From NCBI RefSeq assembly GCF_904846315.1, contig NZ_CAJHAF010000001.1, positions 2,666,001-2,730,000 on the forward strand: a stretch of DNA of 64,000 nucleotides, in the 5' to 3' direction. Source of the stretch: Psychrobacter jeotgali (lineage in GTDB: Bacteria; Pseudomonadota; Gammaproteobacteria; Pseudomonadales; Moraxellaceae). Positions 17,285-26,531 of this stretch are shown one piece after another (positions within the stretch are counted from its first letter, which is position 1; every line of letters begins with the position of its first letter). Both the position numbers and the translations under genes were made by a program. The notes beneath the pieces were generated by a model. It was given only the letters and a program-made list of their open reading frames with translations, searched no databases and was not told the origin of the DNA.

Positions 17285-19429
17285 TTAAATCGCATCGCTA
17301 TAAGCCTGAATAGCGGTCAAAGCGATGGTATAAACAATATCATCGACCAGTGCGCCACGTGATAAATCATTAACTGGCTTATTCAAACCTTGCAGCATCG
17401 GACCGACGCTAATGACGTTAGCGCTACGCTGCACCGCTTTATAAGTGGTATTACCGGTGTTTAGATCGGGGAAGATAAACACGTTAGCTTGACCAGCAAC
17501 CTTTGAATCTGGCGCTTTTTGCTTACCGACACTCATCACTGATGCCGCATCATATTGTAGCGGGCCATCGACGGCAAGGGTAGGCTCACGCTCACGCACA
17601 ATCTCGGTCGCACGAATGACTTTTTCGACATCAGCGCCCGTACCTGAAGCGCCTGTTGAATAGCTGATCATCGCTACTTTTGGATCGATATCAAAAGCCG
17701 CTGCTGACTGCGCTGACTGAATGGCAATCTCCGCCAACTCTTCAGCGGTGGGGTCAGGGTTGATCGCACAGTCGCCATAGACCACCACTTGCTCAGGTAA
17801 TAGCATAAAGAAGATCGATGAGACTAGAGAGTACTGCGGAGCAGTCTTAATCAGCTGAAAGGCGGGACGTACGGTATTGGCCGTAGTATGGATAGCGCCA
17901 GATACCAAGCCATCTACCTCGTCCATTTGTAGCATGATGGTGCCCAAAAAGACGGTGTCTTCTAACTGCTCAGCTGCGACCTCTGCGCTTGTTTTGCCTT
18001 GGCGGCGCTCAACCACAGCGTCAATATACTTACTCATATCGAGGCTAGCAGGGTCGATAATCTCCAGCCCTTCTGGCAAGATAAGATCGCGGTTTTTGGC
18101 GACTTGTTCAACGTCGCTACGTTTAGCGAGTAGCACACAATTAGCGATGCCGCGGCTTTGACATATACAAGCCGCCTCGACGGTACGTGGCTCAGAGCCT
18201 TCTGGTAGAACGATGCGTTTTTGGGCTTGTTGCGCTTTTTTGACCACTTGATGACGGAACGCTGCTGGTGACAAACGGGGTTTATAATCGCCGCTGAACT
18301 GCTCTTTAATCCAGCCTAGATCTAAATGTGCTGCCACATAACGGGTAACGTCTTTGGCACGCTCAACGTCATCACTTGGAATCTCAGCACTCATATGCAG
18401 TAGATTCTGTACGGTCTCAAAGCTATCAGTTTCAACGCTCATGACCGGAATGCCGGTTTTGAGCGCTGATTGCCACAATTCTGCAACGGTTTCGTTAGGC
18501 TTGACGCCTCCGGTCAATACCAGCCCTGCTAATGGTACCCCATTAATACAAGCTAAAGCAGCTGCTAAAAGTAGGTCATCACGATCGCCGGGCACTACGA
18601 TAAGCGTACCACGTTTAAGGACTTCATCAACTCGGGCAATAGAGCGTGCGGTCAAGCTAATATCGGTGATACGGCGAGTTTTGGCATCCCCAACATTGAG
18701 CCAAGTGGCGTCCAATTCAGCGGCGATATCCCAAGTACGGGGTACCGATAAAGTGTCGCTAAAGGGTACTACACCGATCAGGCGAAACTGCTCAGAATCA
18801 AAATGGGGTGATAGACGTTGTACTTCTTGAATGAAGCTATCATCGAGCTTAAATACCGCTTCACCCGGTGCTACGGGTTGGTTGTCAAAGGTATTGGGTA
18901 CATTGACTCGCATCAAAATGCAGCCTAGAGTACGGTCGCTGGCGATACCGCCAAACTCACGTGCATGCATGTCAAGCTTGTCAGCAAGATGGGCTGGGTT
19001 ATTGGTATCAGCGGTACTGACAAAAATAATTTTGGCATCGAGAGCATGAGCAATAGCCCGGTTAATTTGCGCCGCATAAGAAGCTTCTGTGGTTGAGACT
19101 AGACCTTCACAAATGACGACGTCATAGTCGTCACCGATGCTTTGATGATTGACAACCACTTCATCCATCAAGTCATCAAAATTGTCATCGCCAAGCATGC
19201 GCTCCACCCGTTGACGATTGATAGATTGGGGCGGCTTTAGACCAAAAGCATGCATAGTAAGAGCACTTGAGCTGTCTAAGCTGTTTTGCTTATCTAAAGT
19301 ATCATCTTGCAAGAACGGCTTCATAAAGCCTGCTTTGATACCGTTATAATCCAGCGCACGAATCAGACCCAGTGCCGCTGAAGTGACACCGATTCCACGG
19401 CTAATAGGGACGAGTAAAATGGTTTGCAT
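17285..19429 (-). CDS. pta: Phosphate acetyltransferase
   Basis: Pta interconverts acetyl-CoA and acetyl phosphate. At 714 residues it is the long enterobacterial-type form: an N-terminal P-loop-like domain (LVPISRGIGVTSAALGL), a DRTGG regulatory domain in the middle (residues ~220-340), and the C-terminal catalytic PTA_PTB domain from about residue 390 (KRIVLPEGSEPRTVEAA, VSGAIHTTANTVRPA, YSTGASGTGADVEKV, VFIFPDLNTGNTTYKA). It lies 175 bases downstream of ackA on the same strand; the spacer carries stacked inverted repeats that may separate expression of the two genes. Confidence 0.95.
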   Translation of the reverse strand: MQTILLVPISRGIGVTSAALGLIRALDYNGIKAGFMKPFLQDDTLDKQNSLDSSSALTMHAFGLKPPQSINRQRVERMLGDDNFDDLMDEVVVNHQSIGDDYDVVICEGLVSTTEASYAAQINRAIAHALDAKIIFVSTADTNNPAHLADKLDMHAREFGGIASDRTLGCILMRVNVPNTFDNQPVAPGEAVFKLDDSFIQEVQRLSPHFDSEQFRLIGVVPFSDTLSVPRTWDIAAELDATWLNVGDAKTRRITDISLTARSIARVDEVLKRGTLIVVPGDRDDLLLAAALACINGVPLAGLVLTGGVKPNETVAELWQSALKTGIPVMSVETDSFETVQNLLHMSAEIPSDDVERAKDVTRYVAAHLDLGWIKEQFSGDYKPRLSPAAFRHQVVKKAQQAQKRIVLPEGSEPRTVEAACICQSRGIANCVLLAKRSDVEQVAKNRDLILPEGLEIIDPASLDMSKYIDAVVERRQGKTSAEVAAEQLEDTVFLGTIMLQMDEVDGLVSGAIHTTANTVRPAFQLIKTAPQYSLVSSIFFMLLPEQVVVYGDCAINPDPTAEELAEIAIQSAQSAAAFDIDPKVAMISYSTGASGTGADVEKVIRATEIVREREPTLAVDGPLQYDAASVMSVGKQKAPDSKVAGQANVFIFPDLNTGNTTYKAVQRSANVISVGPMLQGLNKPVNDLSRGALVDDIVYTIALTAIQAYSDAI

Positions 19430-19468
19430 AGCGTATCCTACGGTTGGTTATATCCTTGAAACAGGTCT

Positions 19469-19548
19469 GGTCTTGATAAAATGAAGCCTTCATAAAGCCC
19501 TCTCTTGTTTTATCAAGACCGATAAGCTGATATTAAATATAGCTTATC
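19469..19548 (-). repeat. Stacked inverted repeats between ackA and pta
   Basis: A 13-bp perfect inverted repeat (GGTCTTGATAAAA at 19469-19481 with its partner at 19508-19520) lies beside an 8-bp one (GATAAGCT at 19521-19528 with 19541-19548). Neither is followed by a T-run on the minus strand. In the ackA-pta transcript they would fold into two adjacent hairpins, possibly an RNA-processing or stability site. Confidence 0.6.
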
Positions 19549-19604
19549 ATTGCAGTTGCTAGACCCCGTTATTTATAAACCTTATCGCTTATAAACCTTT
19601 TCAT

Positions 19605-20837
19605 TTATAAACCCAAAGTTTGGCGTGTTTCTTTAGCAATCTGACACTCTTCATCAGTTGGAATGACCCACAGCTCAATGCTGCTATCATCGCTGTGGAA
19701 ACTGCCTTCAGCGCCGCCAGCGAGTGATTTGTTTTTATCGGCGTCAAACTTGATGCCAAAATGACGCATCACATCTAAAATACGTGCCCGCGTGGTTGCA
19801 GAGTTTTCACCGATACCGCCAGTAAAGACGATACCAGTAAATTCAGGCAGCGCACAGCTTAGGCTGGCTAAGTACTTACCGACGCGGTAACAGAACATCT
19901 CAATAGCCAGCATAGCGTCTTTATGGCCATCGTTAGCGGCTTGCTCAACGGTACGCAAATCATTTGATAGCCCTGAAATACCCAGTAAGCCGCTTTCACT
20001 ATTAAGGATTTTGTCAATTTCTTCTAGACTCAAACCGAGCAAGCGTTTTAAATGAATATGTAGACCAGGGTCGATATCACCACTACGGGTGCCCATCATT
20101 AGACCCTCAAGCGGCGTGAGCCCCATACTAGTGTCTAAGCTCTTGCCATCATAAACGGCAGTGGCCGAGCAGCCGTTACCCAAATGCGCGGTCAGCCAGC
20201 CATGAGGACCTTTAGCTTTAGTTACTTGGCCGGCACGTTCTGATACATAGGCATGAGAAGTACCGTGGAAGCCATAGCGACGGATTTTCTCTTCTTCGTA
20301 TAAGGCCTTTGGAATCGGATAACGATAAGCTACTGGTGGCATAGTTTGGTGAAAAGCGGTATCAAAAACCACCACTTGCGGAATCTCAGGATAGATAGCT
20401 TGTACCGCTTCGATGCCCAAAGCGTTGGCAGGGTTATGTAGCGGGGCAAGAATCTTTAGGCGTTTGACTTCTGATAACACGTGCTCATCGACACGGACGG
20501 CTTCAGAGTATTCACGGCCACCATGAACACCGCGGTGACCAACAGCTATGAAATGATACTGTTCAAGTAGTCCAAGGATTTTCTGCAGCGCCAATTCATG
20601 ACGACCACCAGCAATACTGATTTCTAACTTCTCACCGTTCAAAGCGGTATGCTTAATGCGCGCCGTATCAAGACCTAAGTTCTCAGCCAGTCCTGTGATA
20701 CGGGTAGATTCATCTTCACTGATTAAGGCGTATTTGATGGAAGAGGATCCGCAGTTTAAAACTAAAGTAGGGTTGGTTAAGTTTGAATCGCCAGTATTCT
20801 GATCGCTAAAGGTGGGGGTGGTTATGCTGTCGCTCAT
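19605..20837 (-). CDS. ackA: Acetate kinase
   Basis: AckA converts acetate and ATP to acetyl phosphate, or makes ATP in the reverse direction. The ASKHA-fold signatures are present: LVLNCGSSSIKYALI near residue 26, VVFDTAFHQTMP with the catalytic Asp, HLGNGCSATAV, GLMMGTRSGDIDPG, and VFTGGIGENSATTR near residue 340. It has 410 residues against about 400 in E. coli, with a roughly 20-residue Ser/Thr/Asn-rich extension before the first strand. It is upstream of pta in the same direction, the classical ackA-pta order. Confidence 0.95.
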   Translation of the reverse strand: MSDSITTPTFSDQNTGDSNLTNPTLVLNCGSSSIKYALISEDESTRITGLAENLGLDTARIKHTALNGEKLEISIAGGRHELALQKILGLLEQYHFIAVGHRGVHGGREYSEAVRVDEHVLSEVKRLKILAPLHNPANALGIEAVQAIYPEIPQVVVFDTAFHQTMPPVAYRYPIPKALYEEEKIRRYGFHGTSHAYVSERAGQVTKAKGPHGWLTAHLGNGCSATAVYDGKSLDTSMGLTPLEGLMMGTRSGDIDPGLHIHLKRLLGLSLEEIDKILNSESGLLGISGLSNDLRTVEQAANDGHKDAMLAIEMFCYRVGKYLASLSCALPEFTGIVFTGGIGENSATTRARILDVMRHFGIKFDADKNKSLAGGAEGSFHSDDSSIELWVIPTDEECQIAKETRQTLGL

Positions 20838-21446
20838 GCTCTATCCTTAGATGTTTTTGACAAGTAGTTAATCATAGCGGATTAACAGTGATTGAACAAA
20901 CAAAAATCAATACTATCGCTGCCAGTCTTACAAAGATAGGCGCAAAGAAAATATCGCTAAATGTCTGTTTCACTATAGCCTCAGCAATTGGTTTTGCAAA
21001 GGCTGCTAGCTTACACCGCCGCTATTAAATGGTTTTAGGTGTAGATATTCAGTCTAATTGTAATGTAACATATTTTGCTAGTTATACCATGATAACTATA
21101 AGGTTTAATATCCGTATTCGTCAAGCGGTAGTTACAACTGTTCTCTGAGTAGCTCAGTAAAGATCAAGTGTATTGCCAAATAAAGTCGGCACTGCTAAAA
21201 GCAAAAGCTAAGCTGCCAAAGCCAGAAGAAAATTTATTAAAATGACGTCTAAATCAAGCTGCGGTACGCACAGCTTTACTGAATAATGCTATGATTGATT
21301 GCTGTACCCTATTCAAGCTTTTTCAGCTAAGTTTCTAGAGTGATCTAACTTAGAGGGTGTTTCAATTTAGATTGTTTTACTTACAGCAATTTATTGTGGT
21401 CGTTTTTAAATTTTGTCATCTTTACCTTAATAAGGTTGTTCCTTCT
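20838..21446. other. Gap between ackA and the LptM-like gene (divergent)
   Basis: About 600 bases without a convincing gene. cyaY, often found here opposite lptM in other gamma-proteobacteria, is not recognisable on either strand. A near-palindrome (TAGTTAT at 21079-21085, ATAACTA at 21092-21098) could be a regulator site. A frame opening at a GTG at 21357 is the upstream extension of the LptM-like gene. Confidence 0.55.
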
Positions 21447-21782
21447 ATGTTCATTTTACGTCGTCCTTTAAACACCGAGTTTACTCATAAGCTAACGGTT
21501 AATCGTAGCAGTCATAGGGCTGGTAGCTTAATTATAATGGGTGTAATTATGTTGGGATTGACAGGCTGTGGTCAAAAAGGCGACTTATATTTAACAGAAA
21601 AACCTGGCCAAAATAGCAGCCAGACCATAGTTACCGAAACCGCTTCAGAGGCGTTAGATAGCACCAGCCATCCACAAGATGCTGCTTTTGCATCGATTGA
21701 TGATGCCGACTATCAAAAACAGCGCTATCTAGAACAAAAGCAAGTCCTGCCCGCGGTAAGTGACGATCCTAACGATTATTAG
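21447..21782 (+). CDS. lptM: LptM-like small lipoprotein
   Basis: A lipobox L-T-G-C is followed by GQKGDLYL, the hallmark of LptM (YifL), the small lipoprotein that helps the LptD/LptE lipopolysaccharide translocon mature. It acts at the outer membrane. From the ATG at 21447 the protein has 111 residues with a long n-region; the frame is open to a GTG at 21357 and an internal ATG at 21537 would give a shorter signal, so the start is uncertain. The part after the lipobox is a variable, acidic ~70 residues, longer than in E. coli. lysA follows about 100 bases later and then dapF, a conserved neighbourhood for lptM. Confidence 0.78.
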   Translation: MFILRRPLNTEFTHKLTVNRSSHRAGSLIIMGVIMLGLTGCGQKGDLYLTEKPGQNSSQTIVTETASEALDSTSHPQDAAFASIDDADYQKQRYLEQKQVLPAVSDDPNDY

Positions 21783-21883
21783 ACTGTATTGAACCTTTAT
21801 TAGATAGTATTAATATTAGATGGTATTGAGTCATTCTCAACCTTTCTCAACCTTGATAAGCGGATTAAATTAGAGATTTATTT

Positions 21884-23248
21884 ATGAGTAATTCTGAGTC
21901 GCAAGCTAGTATAAATGACACCGTCACGGTGCAAACAGAACAAGGGCTATATATTGATCCTGCTGCCTTAACTGCCCATTTCTCCGCCTTAGAGTACCAT
22001 GATGAGGCTTTATATATAGAAGGAGCCAGCGTCGATGAGCTAGCACAGCACTACGATACCCCGTGCTATGTCTATTCAAAGCAGGCGATACTTGACGTTT
22101 ATCAGGCATATAGTGATAGCTTTGCAGCCCTTGAGCATCAGATTTGTTATGCCGTAAAAGCCAACTCTAATCTGGCAGTGCTAGGCGTACTTGCCAAAGC
22201 GGGAGCAGGCTTTGATATTGTTTCACGTGGCGAGCTTATGCGGGTATTGGCGGCAGGTGGCGAGGCTAGCAAGGTAGTGTTTTCAGGGGTTGGCAAAACT
22301 CGCGGTGATATTGAGTTTGCTTTGAATCAAGGTATTGCTTGCTTCAATGTTGAATCTGTTGCTGAGCTGACTTTAATCAATGAAGTGGCGCAGCAGCTTG
22401 ATAAATTGGCACCGATTTCGCTACGGGTCAATCCAGATGTTGACGCCAAGACTCATCCTTACATATCGACCGGTCTAAAAGACAATAAATTTGGCATCGC
22501 TCATGAGCTGGCGCTAGAGGTTTATACCCAAGCGGCCAGCTTAGCCCATATCGATATCATCGGCATTGACTGTCATATTGGCTCGCAATTGACCGAGGTT
22601 GAGCCCTTTGTTGCCGCATTGGATAAAGTGATAGAGCTTATTCAGGGACTGTCTGCAAAAGGTATTGAGCTCCAGCATGTTGACTTGGGCGGCGGTTTAG
22701 GCGTGCGCTATATTGATGAGTCGCCGGTGTCGATTGAGGAGTTTGCACAAGCTTTATTGCCAAAACTGACTGAGCTTGGCTTAACGGTATTCTTTGAGCC
22801 CGGTCGTAGTGTGGTTGCCAATGCCGGGGTGTTGCTAACGGGCGTTAAGGTACTAAAACCGACACAGCATAAGAACTTTGCTATTGTAGATGCGGCGATG
22901 AATGACTTGATTCGTCCTGCGCTGTATCAAGCTGAGATGGCAGTCATTCCTAGTAAATTGCCCAGTCGCGGCATCGATACTGAAGGCACGCAGCCATGGG
23001 ATATCGTTGGCGCTATCTGTGAAACCGGTGACTTTTTGGCCAAAGATCGTCTATTAACGCTGGCCACAGACGATATCTTGGCGATAACGGGCGCAGGTGC
23101 TTATGGCTTTGTAATGAGCAGCAATTATAATTCACGCCCACGTGCTGCCGAGGTTATGGTGGCCGGAGAGCAGCATCAACTGATACGTAAGCGTGAAACG
23201 ATCGAAGACTTATATGCCAATGAGACCTTATGGCAAAATGAAGATTAA
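21884..23248 (+). CDS. lysA: Diaminopimelate decarboxylase
   Basis: LysA removes CO2 from meso-diaminopimelate to give L-lysine. It is a fold-type III pyridoxal-phosphate enzyme: the lysine that binds the cofactor is in CYAVKANSN (~residue 88), HIGSQL and LGGGLGVRY bind the phosphate, EPGRSVVANAG contacts substrate, and ICETGDFLA carries the cysteine of the second active site in the dimer. The 454 residues are longer than usual (about 415-420) because of an N-terminal extension of about 30 residues. It precedes dapF, which makes its substrate. Confidence 0.95.
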   Translation: MSNSESQASINDTVTVQTEQGLYIDPAALTAHFSALEYHDEALYIEGASVDELAQHYDTPCYVYSKQAILDVYQAYSDSFAALEHQICYAVKANSNLAVLGVLAKAGAGFDIVSRGELMRVLAAGGEASKVVFSGVGKTRGDIEFALNQGIACFNVESVAELTLINEVAQQLDKLAPISLRVNPDVDAKTHPYISTGLKDNKFGIAHELALEVYTQAASLAHIDIIGIDCHIGSQLTEVEPFVAALDKVIELIQGLSAKGIELQHVDLGGGLGVRYIDESPVSIEEFAQALLPKLTELGLTVFFEPGRSVVANAGVLLTGVKVLKPTQHKNFAIVDAAMNDLIRPALYQAEMAVIPSKLPSRGIDTEGTQPWDIVGAICETGDFLAKDRLLTLATDDILAITGAGAYGFVMSSNYNSRPRAAEVMVAGEQHQLIRKRETIEDLYANETLWQNED

Positions 23249-23298
23249 GGTTAAATTTATAAGCTTATAAAGGCTTGAGAATTATTGCTGTATAGAGA

Positions 23299-23329
23299 CC
23301 CCATTGTTTTTAGGACAATGGGTTTTTTC
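23299..23329 (+). terminator. Terminator of lysA
   Basis: An 8-bp perfect stem (CCCATTGT at 23300-23307, ACAATGGG at 23315-23322) is followed by six T. Confidence 0.85.
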
Positions 23330-23333
23330 TCGC

Positions 23334-23379
23334 CAGCTTTTATTAGCCACAACGGTCAGCTTTTATTAGCCATAAACGG
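23334..23379. repeat. Two tandem 23-bp units
   Basis: CAGCTTTTATTAGCCA begins both units (23334-23356 and 23357-23379); they differ at a few bases near the end. The repeat lies between the lysA terminator and dapF and has no evident role. Confidence 0.7.
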
Positions 23380-23463
23380 GCGCTGGTAGTAGTGATAATT
23401 ATCATTGTGACAGACAGCATGCTAATATAACAGGTACATAAAAATAGAATAGGACACAAGGAT

Positions 23464-24351
23464 ATGTTGATAGAATTTACAAAAATGCATGGCTTGGGCA
23501 ATGATTTCATGGTCATCGATTTGGTAACTCAGCGCTTAGATCTAACCAAAGAATTAATACAATTATTAGGCGATCGGCACTTAGGCATCGGCTTCGATCA
23601 GCTGTTGGTCGTTGAGCCGCCGATGCGTCCTGATGTTGATTTTAGTTATCGCATTTTTAATACCGATGGCAATGAAGTTGAGCAATGCGGCAATGGGGCG
23701 CGCTGTTTTGCTCGTTTTGTGCAAGCGCGGAAGCTGTCATTTAAGCAGCGCCTGCGGGTAGAGACCGCTGGTGGCATTATCTCTTTGACCACCGATCGTT
23801 ATGGCTGGGTCGAGGTTAATATGGGCAAACCTAAATTCGAGCCGGATGAGATTCCATTTACTCCCAAAGCTACGACCAAAATACAGAATGCTTATCATCT
23901 GAGCGTCGATGGCACGCCAGTACAATTATACGTTGCCAATATGGGCAATCCTCATGCAGTTATTAGAGTTGACGATGTACTGGATGCGGATGTCGAAAAC
24001 TTAGGCAAAGCGCTGGAGTCGCATCCTGCATTTCCTGAGCGCGTCAACGTTGGCTTTATGCAGGTCATTAACCAGCGTCATATTCGCTTACGAGTCTATG
24101 AGCGCGGGGTTGGTGAAACCCAAGCTTGCGGTACAGGTGCCTGCGCTGCGGTTGCTATTGGCATCCGTGAAGGCTGGCTCGATGAAGGTGAAGATATTCG
24201 CGCTCAGCTTTATGGCGGCAGCATGATTGTAAGCTGGCAGCCGGGGTATGCGGTGATGATGACTGGGCCTACCGCCTTTGTTTATGAAGGGGTGTTTAGT
24301 CCCGATGGGTTGATGGCGCAGGCGGGTATCAAGCCTAAGCCGACTGCTTAA
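23464..24351 (+). CDS. dapF: Diaminopimelate epimerase
   Basis: DapF converts LL- to meso-diaminopimelate for lysine and peptidoglycan synthesis. Both catalytic cysteines are visible: [12 protein letters not shown] (~residue 75) and [11 protein letters not shown] (~residue 220), in the two mirror-image halves of the fold. The start [15 protein letters not shown] is typical, with AAGGAT just upstream. The length of 295 residues is slightly above the usual 275 owing to a C-terminal tail. It follows lysA and precedes xerC, as in many relatives. Confidence 0.96.
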   Translation: MLIEFTKMHGLGNDFMVIDLVTQRLDLTKELIQLLGDRHLGIGFDQLLVVEPPMRPDVDFSYRIFNTDGNEVEQCGNGARCFARFVQARKLSFKQRLRVETAGGIISLTTDRYGWVEVNMGKPKFEPDEIPFTPKATTKIQNAYHLSVDGTPVQLYVANMGNPHAVIRVDDVLDADVENLGKALESHPAFPERVNVGFMQVINQRHIRLRVYERGVGETQACGTGACAAVAIGIREGWLDEGEDIRAQLYGGSMIVSWQPGYAVMMTGPTAFVYEGVFSPDGLMAQAGIKPKPTA

Positions 24352-24438
24352 TGCCGCAGTGTGTTAACTAAGCAGTTTGTTAACTAACAAGGCGTCTTTC
24401 ATTTTCATGGCGCAGGTTTTTAGGGTTAAAGGTTATCT

Positions 24439-25422
24439 ATGTCTATTGCAAAGTACCACCGCCGACTGGCACACTCGATCGAATTAGATGAGCCATTGCT
24501 CGAGCTGCTGGTGCCTGTAGAACGCTGGCTCGATACTTTGGCAGTGCGTAACCACTCCGAGCATACCCTAAGTGCTTATTTTGCTGGAGTAAGTCAGTTA
24601 GCGCTATATTTACGTGGCAAAAAACTGACATGGACACGCTGTGATAAGCGTCAATTGGCACAGCATATTAGTCAGCGTTTAGATGAAGATAAGCTGGCGC
24701 TGGCAAGCGTACAACAAGAGTTGTCGGCCATTCGTCATTTTTATGGTTGGCTGATTGAAGAGGGGTTGGCACGTATCAATCCAGCGACTGGTTATCAGCT
24801 CAAACGTAGCCCTAGACCGCTGCCTTCTATTGCTGATATAGATTTGCTAACGCAATTGTTAGATCAGCCTATACCTGATACCCCAGAACAAGCACGGTTG
24901 TGGCTGCGTGATAAAGCGATGTTTGAGCTGCTCTATAGCAGCGGCTTACGGGTAGGCGAGCTGGTAGCGCTCGATATGATGGATATAGATTTAACCGACT
25001 TACGAGTGCGCGTTACTGGCAAGGGTAACAAAACTCGCCTAGTGCCTATCGGTGAAAAGGCAGCGACTGCTATCAAACGTTATTTGCCGCATCGTCATTT
25101 ATGGGTAGAGCAGCAGGATAATGCGTTATTTATTAGTGAAAAGCTCGGGACCCGGCTGTCGACACGAGCGGTACAGCAGCGCCTAAAAGTAGCCGCAGCC
25201 CGTGCCGGCATTGCCCAAAATATGTATCCGCATCTACTGCGCCACTGCTTTGCCTCGCATCTCTTATCAGGCAGTGGTGATCTGCGTGCCGTACAGGAAA
25301 TGCTAGGGCACAGTGATATTGGCACCACCCAGATCTATACTCATGTCGATTTTGCTAAGCTAACCCAAGTCTATGACCGTGCTCACCCTCGAGCTATTCA
25401 CATTCAAAATGAAGCAGAATGA
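24439..25422 (+). CDS. xerC: Tyrosine recombinase XerC
   Basis: XerC and XerD resolve chromosome dimers at dif. The protein has the SAM-like N-terminal DNA-binding domain (residues ~25-125) and the catalytic domain with Arg in YSSGLRVGELVAL, Lys in VTGKGNKTRLVP, His-x-x-Arg in HLLRHCFASHLL, His in LGHSDIGTTQ and the nucleophilic Tyr in IYTHVDF. At 327 residues it is a little longer than E. coli XerC (298), with extra residues at the N-terminus. Its place after dapF supports XerC rather than XerD or an integrase. Confidence 0.92.
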   Translation: MSIAKYHRRLAHSIELDEPLLELLVPVERWLDTLAVRNHSEHTLSAYFAGVSQLALYLRGKKLTWTRCDKRQLAQHISQRLDEDKLALASVQQELSAIRHFYGWLIEEGLARINPATGYQLKRSPRPLPSIADIDLLTQLLDQPIPDTPEQARLWLRDKAMFELLYSSGLRVGELVALDMMDIDLTDLRVRVTGKGNKTRLVPIGEKAATAIKRYLPHRHLWVEQQDNALFISEKLGTRLSTRAVQQRLKVAAARAGIAQNMYPHLLRHCFASHLLSGSGDLRAVQEMLGHSDIGTTQIYTHVDFAKLTQVYDRAHPRAIHIQNEAE

Positions 25423-25434
25423 GCAGGAGGTGTT

Positions 25435-26334
25435 TTATGCTAAACGATGGCATTGAAAAATAGGCATTTTCTCTCTACCTTGCTGCTGGGCTTGTCTATC
25501 TAAAGTACCCCATACCAAAGCATAATTATCAGTGTTATTGCCAGCCGCTAGCGGTTCATGTCCAAGACTACTATGCCCATAGCGGTCTATAAGGTTGCCA
25601 CTAAAATCAGTAATCGCCGTATGCCCCCAAGTTTGACGCACCTTACCGCCTTTATAATGATGATTCCCGCCTTGTGCAGCACCAATCACCATGCATTGAC
25701 TATCTAAAGCGCGTGCTTGCAGCAATAGCGACCAGTGGGCTTGACCGGTCATATAAGTAAAAGCCGAGGGCGCACTAAGCATATCAGCGCCTGCTTGCCG
25801 CAAACGCTGGGCCAATGCTGGAAAACGTAAATCAAAGCAAACCATCATGCCCAATTGATAAATCACGTCCTTGGCTTCAATAGCAGCCACTACCGTTTGC
25901 GTCCCCGGCTCAAAAGTCGCCGCCTCATTATAGCTGCCTTGCTTATCAGCAACGGTCGCAGTAAATAGGTGAATCTTGTCATAACGGGCTACTTGAGTAG
26001 CATCTGGTGCAAACAATTGACTGACTTGACGTAAACGCCCATCAGGAACAATGACGCCATCAGGACGATAGGGACAAGGTAATGAGCCTGCTAACAGGTA
26101 GACGCCATATGTTTTTGCATAATCAGCCAGTACGGCTGACAATGCCTCAAAACGCTCGGCAGTTTCAGTTTGCCGGCCCATACTACAGCAGTTCTCAGGC
26201 AGCACGATCAGTTGTGCGCCTTTAGAGCTTGCGTCATCGATAGCGGCCTTAATAGTTACTAGGTTAGCTTCAATATCTTGTTGGCTATTCATTTGTACCG
26301 CAGCTATTTTTAGTGAATGGCTGTCATTATGCAT
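25435..26334 (-). CDS. Carbon-nitrogen hydrolase (nitrilase superfamily), Nit1/YbeM-like
   Basis: This 299-residue protein has the Glu-Lys-Cys triad of the nitrilase superfamily: Glu in VLPENCC, Lys in RYDKIHLF and Cys in GMMVCFDLRFP. The Cys-Phe-Asp-Leu-Arg-Phe-Pro context is that of the Nit1 branch, whose members hydrolyse deaminated glutathione (a repair amidase), with omega-amidase as the alternative. It has no signal peptide and is probably cytoplasmic. It converges on xerC with 12 bases between stops. Confidence 0.85.
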   Translation of the reverse strand: MHNDSHSLKIAAVQMNSQQDIEANLVTIKAAIDDASSKGAQLIVLPENCCSMGRQTETAERFEALSAVLADYAKTYGVYLLAGSLPCPYRPDGVIVPDGRLRQVSQLFAPDATQVARYDKIHLFTATVADKQGSYNEAATFEPGTQTVVAAIEAKDVIYQLGMMVCFDLRFPALAQRLRQAGADMLSAPSAFTYMTGQAHWSLLLQARALDSQCMVIGAAQGGNHHYKGGKVRQTWGHTAITDFSGNLIDRYGHSSLGHEPLAAGNNTDNYALVWGTLDRQAQQQGREKMPIFQCHRLA

Positions 26335-26531
26335 CGTGAGGTCTCAGTTATTTAGCAATATTTATTTTTGATAGTTGGGGTTTATATCAAACAGGGCGGG
26401 AAATTATTAACACTAAGATGTAAATTATCATGGTAACCAGGGTACAAAAAATGCTATCGTCACGACTTAACAAAATTAACACAATAAATAATAATTTAAC
26501 TACCTTTGGTTTTGGAGTGTAAAAGCTACTC

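Noticed and set aside
23334-23379. Tandem repeats as a possible CRISPR seed
   Set aside because: Two directly adjoining units without spacers and no cas genes anywhere in the window.
24439-25422. Tyrosine recombinase as a possible phage or island integrase
   Set aside because: Its place after dapF and its XerC-type sequence mark it as the chromosomal dimer-resolution recombinase; no attachment site or prophage genes are near.
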